Shown here piece by piece: positions 1 to 7,122 of a DNA stretch of 14,779 nucleotides (positions within the stretch are counted from its first letter, which is position 1; each line of letters begins with the position of its first letter). The translations under genes and the position numbers were made by a program. Below the pieces are notes generated by a model that was given only the letters and a program-made list of their open reading frames with translations, did no database searches and was not told where the DNA came from. Origin of the DNA: Planctomycetota bacterium. GTDB taxonomy: Bacteria; Planctomycetota; Planctomycetia; Pirellulales; Lacipirellulaceae. The DNA is taken from the NCBI GenBank assembly GCA_013151315.1, contig JAADIN010000121.1:1-14779 (forward strand). Reading direction: 5' to 3'.

Positions 1-249
1 CCGCGACACATGTTCGAGGTCGCGCTGCAGGCCGCGATTGGGACGCGAGTGATTGCCCGCGAGACGATTTCTGCGATGCGTAAGAATGTCACCGCGAAAT
101 GTTACGGCGGCGACATTAGCCGTAAGCGCAAGCTTTGGGAGAAGCAAAAAGCGGGCAAAAAGCGGATGAAATCGATCGGGAGCGTGGATATTCCCCAAAA
201 GGCATTTCTCGCCGTTCTGGAAACGGGCGAGGAGACGGGGAAGAAATAG
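1..249 (+). CDS. lepA: Elongation factor 4 (LepA), C-terminal end only
   Basis: The frame is open from base 1, so the gene starts outside the window. The 82 visible residues (beginning PRHMFEVALQAAIG) match the C-terminal domain unique to LepA, with the hallmark stretches VIARETISAMRKNV, AKCYGGDISRKRKL, KQKAGKKRMK and VDIPQKAFLAVL. LepA is a ribosome-associated GTPase that acts on stalled or mispositioned translating ribosomes. The GTPase and EF-G-like domains lie upstream and cannot be seen. The C-terminus is normal, ending about ten residues after the family's usual FLAVL. It converges on the lipoprotein gene, with 32 bases between the two stop codons and a short hairpin there. Confidence 0.96.
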   Translation, partial: PRHMFEVALQAAIGTRVIARETISAMRKNVTAKCYGGDISRKRKLWEKQKAGKKRMKSIGSVDIPQKAFLAVLETGEETGKK

Positions 250-266
250 TACGCCTGCGGTCGCTA

Positions 267-280
267 AGCCGCAAGCGGCT
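267..280. terminator. Short hairpin between convergent lepA and the lipoprotein gene
   Basis: AGCCGC-AA-GCGGCT is a perfect 6-bp inverted repeat lying 17 bases after the lepA stop and 2 bases beyond the stop of the opposite-strand gene. Neither side has a clear T-run, so a role as a bidirectional terminator is inferred from position only. Confidence 0.35.
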
Positions 281-281
281 G

Positions 282-542
282 TTAGTATCCGCTTGGTAGG
301 GTGTTGATCGACGACGGTGCCGAAAAAGTGGTGACCGGGGGCATGCCGTAGGTGGTGACGCCACCTGAGCTGCAGGCGTCACAGCCTGTCGAACAGCTAG
401 AGGGGCAGACCGGAGCACATTGAGTGTAGACAGGTCTGGCAACCGTATGCGTTTTCTTGCCGAATAATCCACTGCAACAACTACAGCCGCTTGCAGGGAT
501 CATGAACGTAGCGACGGCCAACAGGAGTAAAGTTTTTTTCAT
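282..542 (-). CDS. Small cysteine-rich lipoprotein
   Basis: An 86-residue protein with a classic export signal: MKK, a hydrophobic run LLLLAVATFMIP, then ASGC, a lipobox-like site giving an N-terminal Cys20. The mature part is only about 67 residues and holds eight cysteines (20, 22, 23, 42, 46, 50, 54, 57), many of them in CxxxC spacing, followed by a Ser/Thr/Pro/Gly-rich tail. I chose the ATG at 542 because the signal peptide begins there; the frame continues upstream but encodes nothing signal-like. The -3 residue of the lipobox is Ala rather than Leu, which is slightly unusual. Short lipoproteins with a GCSCC-type start are common in planctomycetes (recalled). The function is unknown; the cysteines could bind metal or form disulfides. 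Confidence 0.72.
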   Translation of the reverse strand: MKKTLLLLAVATFMIPASGCSCCSGLFGKKTHTVARPVYTQCAPVCPSSCSTGCDACSSGGVTTYGMPPVTTFSAPSSINTLPSGY

Positions 543-817
543 GGCGATTCCATTTTTTTGGGCTTGTCGGCGGGAGGCTCCATTGCCGACGTTGGGGAGG
601 GGCCCGTTGCTCGGGGGTGAACGAAAGATTGGTTCACTCAACCATTGCTCGCTCGTAGCGTTTTGCAAACACGACGTGGAGATTTTGTAACAATTTTTGC
701 CTTTCCTGGCCCGCCTTGGCCTGCTAACCGGCACCTTTGGTCGCAATGGTTGCGGGCGGTTTTCCTGGAGTAATCGTTGTTTCCTACAGGTGGAGCGTTG
801 CGGAGCGGTCGGTTAGA

Positions 818-1753
818 ATGATGGCCATGTTGGTAAAAGAGCCCCCCGAATCGAGCAAACTTTGGCAGGCAATGGTTTGGACGCTGCGGATAACGGTTGC
901 CCTGCAGTGCGTGGGAAATTGGCGTTGGCTTGCACAGATTGGTGAGTCCCCGCTGCTGAGTTGGATGATTTCGCCGGAAGATGTGGGCGGGATGCGTTGG
1001 GCCGAAGCGACGGGGCTGGCAGTGCAACAGGCGATCGGTTGGCTCGCGCTCGGGGCGGGTCTCTGCGTTTTGCTTCGACCGTGTGCCGCGGTGTTGGGGC
1101 CGCTCGCTTTGCTGCAGTTGCTTATCGCGGTGGCCATGTGGCGTACCGGCTATGGTTACCCACCGCAAGCAGCTTGGCTTTCGCCCCAGTTGGCGGCCTT
1201 ATTTCCGCTGGCCACCCAGTCGGCAAGGATCGCCGCGCCCTTGGCATTGCTGCTGTTAGACCCCTGGCGAGCGGAGCGCCCCCTGAGCCCGCATCGCATT
1301 CGTCTGGCCATGGGACTGTTACTTGGGGGAACCGCATTGGTGTTTTTGTCGCACGGCATCGAAGCTTGGAATCACTATCCGGTGTTCATTGATTTGTTGA
1401 TCAGCGCAAGTGGACAACTATTCGGAATCGCGTTGTCTCAGTCGCATGCCGAAGCGATGCTTTCGATCATTGGCCTTTTGGATGGTTTGGTCGCGGTCGC
1501 TTGCTTGTTTCCTCGCCTGCGGGGTGTGCTCTGGTGGATGGCATTTTGGGGCGGAATCACGGCGATCAGTCGCGTGGCAGCTTTCGGGTGGGATCCGACA
1601 TGGCATGGGGCTGCTATTCGAATGCCTCATTTGGGAGTGCCGCTGGCTGTGGTTTTGTACTGGCATTTGGTACGATGCAAAGTTATCGGTCAGCAGATTC
1701 AAGTTTCAAAGGCGGAGAGCGCCCCTTCCCCTGTGACTCCTCTCGAAGAGTAG
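818..1753 (+). CDS. Multi-pass membrane protein, DoxX-like, possibly internally duplicated
   Basis: About 311 residues from the ATG at 818, dominated by hydrophobic helices; I count roughly eight. The phrase FLSHGIEAWNHYPVFIDLLI in the second half resembles the opening helix and loop of DoxX-family proteins. The first half has the same order of elements: a helix into GNWRWLAQIGESPLLSWM, two central helices around a short PxxxxVL/PRLRGVL turn, and a last helix ending PLALLLL in one half and PLAVVLY in the other. This suggests a tandem duplication of a four-helix unit. The start is uncertain: ATGs at 737, 818, 821 and 827 are in frame and none has a good Shine-Dalgarno site. The phosphatase start follows four bases after its stop, so the two are probably cotranscribed. 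Substrate and role are unknown. Confidence 0.7.
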   Translation: MMAMLVKEPPESSKLWQAMVWTLRITVALQCVGNWRWLAQIGESPLLSWMISPEDVGGMRWAEATGLAVQQAIGWLALGAGLCVLLRPCAAVLGPLALLQLLIAVAMWRTGYGYPPQAAWLSPQLAALFPLATQSARIAAPLALLLLDPWRAERPLSPHRIRLAMGLLLGGTALVFLSHGIEAWNHYPVFIDLLISASGQLFGIALSQSHAEAMLSIIGLLDGLVAVACLFPRLRGVLWWMAFWGGITAISRVAAFGWDPTWHGAAIRMPHLGVPLAVVLYWHLVRCKVIGQQIQVSKAESAPSPVTPLEE

Positions 1754-1757
1754 AAAA

Positions 1758-3026
1758 ATGCATTCGAATATCACTCGCAGATTGTCGGTATTGCTTGTCC
1801 TGATAGCGTTTTTTTCCTGCGGCTTGCAAATGTCGTCTGCGTCGGCCGAGGAAGCCGTGTTGTCCAAGAAGGGGCAGCCAATCCAGTGGCGGCTGATTTG
1901 GTTGACCGACCCTGCCACTTCAGCAACTCTTTCCTGGAGTACGACCATCGCGGGCAAAGTCCATCGAGTGCATTTGCGCGAAACAAACGGAGAGACAAAA
2001 ACTCTTGTCGAAGCGCAGCGCAACGGTAGATATTCGGGCAAGAGCCCCGAGCTTTATTATCATCACGCCCATCTGACGAAGCTCAAACCGGCGACCGAAT
2101 ATCATGTCACCCTCGAAAGCGATGGCAAGCAATCGCCGGAGATGTTTTTTATGACTGCGCCTGCCGAGAAGGTGCCGGTGAGTCTCCTCTTTGGCGCGGA
2201 CTCGCGGAGCGGGCATAAAGAGCGCCGGCTCATGAACGCGATGCTTGCTTCGATGGTAGCGGAATCGTATCAGGCCGATCGAGTGCCGATTCTGGCATTG
2301 GCCCACGGTGGCGACTTTATTCTAAGCGGCGACCGACTCGATCAATGGTCGCGTTGGATGAGTGACCATGAGTTGACCGTTGGCCCCGAGGGCCGGCTCT
2401 TGCCGATTATTCCCACGCGAGGCAATCATGATTTTGGCGAACTGTTTAACGAAGTTTTTTCTTTTTCCGCAGAGGAACGAACGAACTACTACGCCTTGAA
2501 CTTGAGTCCGGAGATTCGGCTCGTAACACTCAATACCGAAACGAGCGTCGCTGGCGATCAGACGCATTGGCTCAAGTCGGAGCTCGAAGCGTCGCGTCCG
2601 GCCCATCGTTGGCTGTTGGTCCAGTACCACAAGCCGGCATTCCCGGCAGTGAAACCGCCTTGGATCAATCTGACCCATTGGGTGCCGCTTTTCGAGAAGT
2701 ACAACGTCGACTTGGTTTGCGAAGGGGATGGGCACAATATCAAGCGGACCCCACCCATTCGCAACATGAAGATCGATCCGACCGGCGTGGTTTACATCGG
2801 CGAAGGAGGCTTGGGAGTGGGACAGCGGACGCCCAAAACGTCACGCTGGTACCTGCAACCGCCGCACGCCAAAACGGGCAGCGATCATCATGTGCAGTTA
2901 CTTACGTTTGACAAGGAAAAGATTACTTATCGCGTCGTGCTCTTGGGAGGGGAATTGTTTGACGAACATTTCTTGCCCGTGAGAACTCAAGGAAATTCGG
3001 GAGTCGGATTGCGGAATGCGGAGTGA
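1758..3026 (+). CDS. Secreted metallophosphatase (calcineurin-like, purple-acid-phosphatase-type layout)
   Basis: A 422-residue exported protein. Residues 1-30 form a signal peptide with a likely cleavage after ASA30. Residues about 40-135 look like the fibronectin-III-like N-terminal domain of purple acid phosphatases (LTDPATSATLSW, LKPATEYHVTL). A metallophosphoesterase domain follows, with D148 (FGADSRSG), D186 (GGDF), N223-H224 (RGNHD), H291 (YHKP) and a final GDGH at 323-326. The usual last motif is GHxH; here its first His is replaced by Asp324 while His326 is kept. The Tyr of the purple phosphatase GDxxY motif is also absent (GDFIL). It should therefore be a dinuclear-metal phosphoesterase without the Fe-Tyr charge-transfer bond. 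The substrate is unknown. A GAAGAG Shine-Dalgarno site lies 7 bases before the ATG. Its TGA overlaps the GTG of the next gene. Confidence 0.85.
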   Translation: MHSNITRRLSVLLVLIAFFSCGLQMSSASAEEAVLSKKGQPIQWRLIWLTDPATSATLSWSTTIAGKVHRVHLRETNGETKTLVEAQRNGRYSGKSPELYYHHAHLTKLKPATEYHVTLESDGKQSPEMFFMTAPAEKVPVSLLFGADSRSGHKERRLMNAMLASMVAESYQADRVPILALAHGGDFILSGDRLDQWSRWMSDHELTVGPEGRLLPIIPTRGNHDFGELFNEVFSFSAEERTNYYALNLSPEIRLVTLNTETSVAGDQTHWLKSELEASRPAHRWLLVQYHKPAFPAVKPPWINLTHWVPLFEKYNVDLVCEGDGHNIKRTPPIRNMKIDPTGVVYIGEGGLGVGQRTPKTSRWYLQPPHAKTGSDHHVQLLTFDKEKITYRVVLLGGELFDEHFLPVRTQGNSGVGLRNAE

Positions 3027-4129
3027 AAAAAAATCTACATTCCGCTATCCGAATGGTGATCTTGGCCCTCGGGTTTCGCACTTGGCTCGTCATGGGGCTC
3101 GTCGAGCCGGTGACGATTTCCGGGAGCTCGATGGTGCCGACGCTTCACCAAGCCGATCGACTAAGAATCGATCGCACACGATTTGCGTGGAGAAATCCCC
3201 GGCGAGGTGAGGTCGTGGTCCTCCGGCAGCCTGATGATGGGCGCCAGCTTTGCATCAAACGCGTTGTCGGTTTGCCGGGAGAGACGGTTCGACTTGCAGG
3301 CGGCGAGGTGTGGGTGGATGGACGGGTGCTTACCAAGTCGCTCGCCGAGCAACAGGTCATGCGCCGCACGGTCCACCGCGAAGAGGAGAATCCTCGACGT
3401 TGGCAAAGCCCAGCGAGCCAAGTGCGTGAGCCCTCGGGATGGCAATGGCTCGACGGCCAATGGCAATGTTCGGCCGACGATACGAAACGCGAGCATCGAC
3501 TCGGCTATGTTCATCACGGCGCCCATTCCCGTGAGAGGCCGATTACCGACGACATCCCCTCCAACGCCGGCGTGTCGAGAAAGCTCAATCGGGTTCGCGA
3601 TTTCATGCTGTCGGCAAACCTTCGCATGGAAGGCCGAGGGACTTTTACGCTGGAAAATCACGATGACGGGCGAACATGGCGCGTCACGATTTGCCCAATG
3701 GAGGGTTCGATCGACCTCGAAAACGACGGAAAAACGCTTTGGTCAGGATCGCTGTCGACCGAGTTGGGCCGAGGCGAGGTGTCGCTGGTCTTCTCAAATT
3801 TCGACCGGCAACTGCTCTTGGCCCTGGATGGGCATGTCGAGCTACGCTATCCACTGGACGGGGAGCCCTCTTCGGCGGGCACCGCACGTCCCTTTACCGT
3901 GGGGGCCCGAGGCGTGTCGGTCTCGCTCGGCCATTTGACCCTTTACCGCGATATTTATTACGCCAGCCATGCCGTGGGTACGTTGCCGATAGCGGCAGAG
4001 TTTCCAGTCCGCCTCGCAGAAAACGAGTACTTCGTGCTGGGCGATAATCCGCCGATCTCGGTCGATAGCCGGTTTTGGGGAGCCGTGTCGGGTCGGTTGC
4101 TGCTGGGGGGGCCGCTCGGGGTCCGCTAG
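3023..4129 (+). CDS. lepB: Signal peptidase I, short paralogue with beta-rich insert
   Basis: A serine-lysine leader peptidase (family S26) that removes signal peptides from exported proteins. A single N-terminal helix (about residues 8-27) leads to SGSSMVPTL with nucleophile Ser36. The general base Lys79 lies in CIKRVVGLPGE, and the C-terminal box is GDNPPISVDSRFWG (340-353). Between Lys79 and that box are about 260 residues rather than the usual 100 or so. Residues about 196-312 of this are beta-rich, with LVFSNFDRQLLLALDG and LTLYRDIYY, and match the insert of the next gene. The start is GTG in a GTGA overlap with the phosphatase stop, implying translational coupling; an ATG at 3053 is the alternative. 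The protein stops soon after the GDN box and lacks the WPHSW tail of its neighbour. All core catalytic residues are present, so activity is likely. Confidence 0.88.
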   Translation: MKKNLHSAIRMVILALGFRTWLVMGLVEPVTISGSSMVPTLHQADRLRIDRTRFAWRNPRRGEVVVLRQPDDGRQLCIKRVVGLPGETVRLAGGEVWVDGRVLTKSLAEQQVMRRTVHREEENPRRWQSPASQVREPSGWQWLDGQWQCSADDTKREHRLGYVHHGAHSRERPITDDIPSNAGVSRKLNRVRDFMLSANLRMEGRGTFTLENHDDGRTWRVTICPMEGSIDLENDGKTLWSGSLSTELGRGEVSLVFSNFDRQLLLALDGHVELRYPLDGEPSSAGTARPFTVGARGVSVSLGHLTLYRDIYYASHAVGTLPIAAEFPVRLAENEYFVLGDNPPISVDSRFWGAVSGRLLLGGPLGVR

Positions 4130-4261
4130 CACCCACGCGCGAGCTGCGTTTTCGGTGTTTCGGTTTTTCGACTATATTGTCACGTTTACGGCGAATAACC
4201 TTTTCACTCCGGCGATGCGTCGCATCGCGGCTATTTTTCCCCCTCAACCCCTAGACTCCCC

Positions 4262-6193
4262 TTGGTTAAGAAAAAATCTTCCAAAACTCGACGCAATCGT
4301 CAATCAGAACCGGCTGCTGCCGAGCCAGGGGCTCTCGGTGGAAATTTACATGCGTTTCGCGAAGTTATCGAGTCAATCGTGATCGCGTTTGTGCTGGCAT
4401 TTTTGTTTCGGACGTTCGAGGCGGAAGCGTTTGTGATTCCGACCGGTTCGATGTCACCATCGCTTATGGGCCAACACAAAGATGTTGACTGCAGCGAGTG
4501 TGGCTATCGATTTCGCACGAGCGCCAGTAGCGAGGGCGATGGGCGTCAGCGGATGATCGCTCGACAGCGCAACCATCAGGGGGGCAACCTACGTCGGGGC
4601 GATTTTTCGGGGCTTGATGTCTTGGCCGGGATGTGCCCCATGTGCCGACAGACGATGGTCTTCCGCACCGATCTTCCCGAGGGCGTTCCCGAGTACATCC
4701 GCCTGGAAGGCGTCGAGCAAGAGACGAGTTATCCGGGCGACCGCATTTTGGTCAACAAGTATTGCTATCTCTACCAAGACCCAGAACGCTGGGACGTGGT
4801 GGTGTTCAAATTTCCGGGCAACGGCGAAATGAACTACATCAAGCGACTGGTTGGCTTGCCGGGAGAAGAGTTGCAGATTTATCAAGGCGATATTTTTGCA
4901 CGTCCACTGGGAGAGAATGTAGAATTTGAAATCCAGCGCAAGCCTCCCGGAAAGCAGCGCCTCATGCTCCAGCCGGTTCACGATACCGACTACGAATCGG
5001 CAACGCTCTACAACGCGGGTTGGCCCCTGCGTTGGGCTTCGACTTCGGGTTGGCAGGTCGACGCCACAGCAGTCGACCAAACCGTCGAGCAAGAATATAC
5101 GATTCAGCCAGATGATAGCGAGTCGATTGCCTGGCTTCGCTACCGTCACACGCTTCCGAGCAACTACGACTGGGCCGTGGCTCGTAAGTTCAGCAAAACG
5201 GGCGAGCACGGCACGACCCAGGAAAAGTGGCTCCGCGAAATTCGTCCGCAACTCATTCGAGATTTCAATGCCTATAACGCTCAGCTAGAGCGAAGGCAAG
5301 TCTGGGGCGATGGCTGGAAGCTACCTGAAAAGAGTTATGGCATGCACTGGGTAGGTGACTTGGCAGTCCAGTGCGAAGTCGAAATCGAAAAACCGCAAGG
5401 CGAGTTGCACCTTGATTTGGTCGAGGCGGGCAGACATTTTTCTTGCCAGATCGACCTCGAGTCGGGGCAAGCGACCCTGGCGATCGAGGGGCTTGAAAGC
5501 TTTGCCCCCACCGCAAAGACTTCGATTCGTGGGCCGGGCGAGTACGATCTGCTGTTTGCAAATGTCGACGACCAGCTTTTGCTTTGGATCGATGACGAGC
5601 TGGTCGATTTTGGCGACACAACTTACCGACCGGAGCAGATTTTTGCCGATCGTGCCGACATGATTCCCCGGACCAATGAAGACGATTCGGAAGACGACGA
5701 TCCGGGAGACTTGGCACCGGCAGGGGTTGGCGCTCGCGATGCTTCGCTGACGGTCCATCGACTTCGCATCATGCGAGATATTTACTACGTCGCGACGAGT
5801 TGGCGAGATGCCTATAACCAGGCCGACTACGCGCCACTGGGCCATGCGGTCGAGCTGGCCGACGGAACTCGTCTGCCTGCCTTGCAAAGCGTGAAACAAC
5901 TGTTCGTCGATTCGTCTGCTTGGCCTCGTTTACTCGAGCGGCAACAGCGCAACTTTGAAGTCAAGGAAGATCAGTTTTTTATGATGGGCGACAACAGCCC
6001 GGCGAGTTTGGACTGTCGGTTATGGCTCTCGAACCAAAGCTCGAGTGGGGTTCCTGGAGGGCCGTATCTCGACCGACGTTTGTTGACCGGCAAAGCGGTC
6101 TGTGTGTTTTGGCCCCATTCGTGGGGAGGTATTCCCGGGTTGAAGCCGCTGCCAGGATTTCCTGGTTTTGGAGACATGAGGATTGTAAGGTAG
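4262..6193 (+). CDS. lepB: Signal peptidase I, long paralogue with cysteine-pair insert and beta-rich insert
   Basis: At 643 residues this is about twice the size of the E. coli enzyme. A basic N-terminus (KKKSSKTRRNR) precedes one membrane helix (SIVIAFVLAFLF). Next comes VIPTGSMSPSLMG with nucleophile Ser63, then an insert with C77xxC80 and C125xxC128, the pattern of a zinc ribbon. Lys194 lies in YIKRLVGLPGE. Residues about 364-511 form the insert shared with the previous gene (LLFANVDDQLLLWID, RIMRDIYYV). The last box is GDNSPASLDCRLW (576-588), in which the usual DSR is DCR; Ser582, Asp584 and Arg586 are kept. The only start that includes the membrane helix is the TTG at 4262, which has no Shine-Dalgarno site. 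The cysteine-pair insert is typical of planctomycete signal peptidases, as far as I recall. Confidence 0.9.
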   Translation: MVKKKSSKTRRNRQSEPAAAEPGALGGNLHAFREVIESIVIAFVLAFLFRTFEAEAFVIPTGSMSPSLMGQHKDVDCSECGYRFRTSASSEGDGRQRMIARQRNHQGGNLRRGDFSGLDVLAGMCPMCRQTMVFRTDLPEGVPEYIRLEGVEQETSYPGDRILVNKYCYLYQDPERWDVVVFKFPGNGEMNYIKRLVGLPGEELQIYQGDIFARPLGENVEFEIQRKPPGKQRLMLQPVHDTDYESATLYNAGWPLRWASTSGWQVDATAVDQTVEQEYTIQPDDSESIAWLRYRHTLPSNYDWAVARKFSKTGEHGTTQEKWLREIRPQLIRDFNAYNAQLERRQVWGDGWKLPEKSYGMHWVGDLAVQCEVEIEKPQGELHLDLVEAGRHFSCQIDLESGQATLAIEGLESFAPTAKTSIRGPGEYDLLFANVDDQLLLWIDDELVDFGDTTYRPEQIFADRADMIPRTNEDDSEDDDPGDLAPAGVGARDASLTVHRLRIMRDIYYVATSWRDAYNQADYAPLGHAVELADGTRLPALQSVKQLFVDSSAWPRLLERQQRNFEVKEDQFFMMGDNSPASLDCRLWLSNQSSSGVPGGPYLDRRLLTGKAVCVFWPHSWGGIPGLKPLPGFPGFGDMRIVR

Positions 6194-6203
6194 GAAGGCG
6201 CTG

Positions 6204-6239
6204 GGCGCTAGTTGTTAGGCGCTAGTTCGAAAACTAGCG
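6204..6239. repeat. CTAG-containing direct repeat and hairpin
   Basis: GGCGCTAGTT occurs at 6204-6213 and again at 6218-6227, a 14-base period. The second copy pairs with AACTAGCG at 6232-6239 to make an 8-bp stem with a 4-base loop. It fills the gap between the long signal peptidase and lptB. There is no T-run, so it could be a weak terminator, an mRNA processing site or a repeat relic. Confidence 0.55.
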
Positions 6240-6250
6240 TCCTTGGTTAC

Positions 6251-6255
6251 GGAGG
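6251..6255 (+). promoter_or_regulatory. Shine-Dalgarno site fixing the GTG start of lptB
   Basis: GGAGG lies nine bases before the GTG at 6265. It is the strongest ribosome site in the window and supports the GTG start, which also gives the normal ABC-ATPase N-terminus (LLQVSGLVKNYG). Confidence 0.7.
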
Positions 6256-6264
6256 ACAAAAGTA

Positions 6265-7089
6265 GTGACGCTATTACAAGTATCAGGCCTCGTGAAAAAT
6301 TATGGCCGCCGGCGTGTCGTGGATGGCATCGACTTTGAAGTCGAACGTGGCGAAATCGTGGGCCTGTTGGGCCCGAACGGTGCGGGGAAAACGACCACGT
6401 TTCGCATGACTTGCGGGATGATCGATCCCGACGCGGGGCGTGTTGTTCTCGGCGGCCAAGACGTGACCGCTTGGCCCATGTATCGACGCGCTCGCGAAGG
6501 AGGGATGGGCTATCTTGCTCAGGAGTCGAGCGTTTTTCGCAAGCTTTCGGTGCAGAACAATTTGCTCGGAGTTATGGAAATGCTCGGCATGAATCGCAAG
6601 ACCCGCCGTCGGCGTTGCGACGAGTTGCTCGAACAGTTTGGTATTACGAAGTTGCGCCGGAGCAAGGCGTTGTCGCTCTCGGGTGGCGAGCGACGGCGGT
6701 TGGAAATTGCCCGTTGTTTGGTTTCCGATCCCGAGATCATCTTGCTCGACGAGCCGTTTACTGGCATCGACCCGGTAACGATTGTTAGCATCCAGGAAAT
6801 CGTCCGCGATTTACGTTCCCGTGGCATTTCGATTCTGATCACCGACCATCAGGTTCGTGAAACCTTGCAGATTACCGATCGCAGTTATGTGATTCGCTCG
6901 GGTCAGGTGCTCTGCCACGGAAGTCGCGAGGTGGTGTTGCAGAACCCGGCCGCCCGCAAGTACTACTTCGGCGAAGGCATGGATGAGGCTTTTGCGGAGC
7001 CTGAGAATGCCTTGCCGGCTAGCCGACTGGCGGCCATTCGAGGTCGACTCACAGGTCGGCAGCAACCGCCGCACGAAGGCGCGGCGTAG
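6265..7089 (+). CDS. lptB: LPS export ABC transporter ATP-binding protein LptB
   Basis: A 274-residue cytoplasmic ATPase with Walker A GPNGAGKT (36-43), Q-loop (LAQESS, about 85-89), signature LSGGE (138-142), Walker B IILLDEP (158-164) and switch His195 (TDHQVRET). The phrases FRMTCGMIDPDAG, YLAQESSVFRKLSV, DEPFTGIDPVTI and RKYYFGE are those of LptB, which powers extraction of lipopolysaccharide by LptFG and its transfer across the Lpt bridge. A tail of about 35 residues after YYFGE exceeds the usual length of about 240; it is basic and proline-containing, with no recognisable domain. No lptF, lptG, lptA or lptC is in the window, so the partners lie elsewhere. The neighbouring signal peptidases and exported phosphatase fit an envelope-biogenesis setting. 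Confidence 0.9.
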   Translation: MTLLQVSGLVKNYGRRRVVDGIDFEVERGEIVGLLGPNGAGKTTTFRMTCGMIDPDAGRVVLGGQDVTAWPMYRRAREGGMGYLAQESSVFRKLSVQNNLLGVMEMLGMNRKTRRRRCDELLEQFGITKLRRSKALSLSGGERRRLEIARCLVSDPEIILLDEPFTGIDPVTIVSIQEIVRDLRSRGISILITDHQVRETLQITDRSYVIRSGQVLCHGSREVVLQNPAARKYYFGEGMDEAFAEPENALPASRLAAIRGRLTGRQQPPHEGAA

Positions 7090-7122
7090 TTGTATGGCTT
7101 TTTGGAACCGTAGGCAGAATTG

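Noticed and set aside
638..1168. Minus-strand frame of 176 codons
   Set aside because: It overlaps the membrane-protein gene and the spacer, and reads as low-complexity His/Pro/Arg-rich sequence.
3183..3938. 251-codon open frame on the plus strand in another phase
   Set aside because: It overlaps the short signal peptidase, which keeps all catalytic motifs in its own frame. The translation is rich in Arg, Ser and Trp, typical of a shadow frame.
3023..4129. Short signal peptidase as a decayed pseudogene
   Set aside because: The frame is intact, and the nucleophile Ser, general base Lys and full GDN-DSR box are all kept.
4150..4182. Promoter before the long signal peptidase (TATATT at 4173, TTGTCA at 4177)
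   Set aside because: Neither box has a good partner at 16-18 bases.
4589..5251. 220-codon open frame on the minus strand
   Set aside because: It lies antisense inside the signal peptidase gene, whose catalytic motifs prove the plus-strand frame. Its translation shows no domain or signal.
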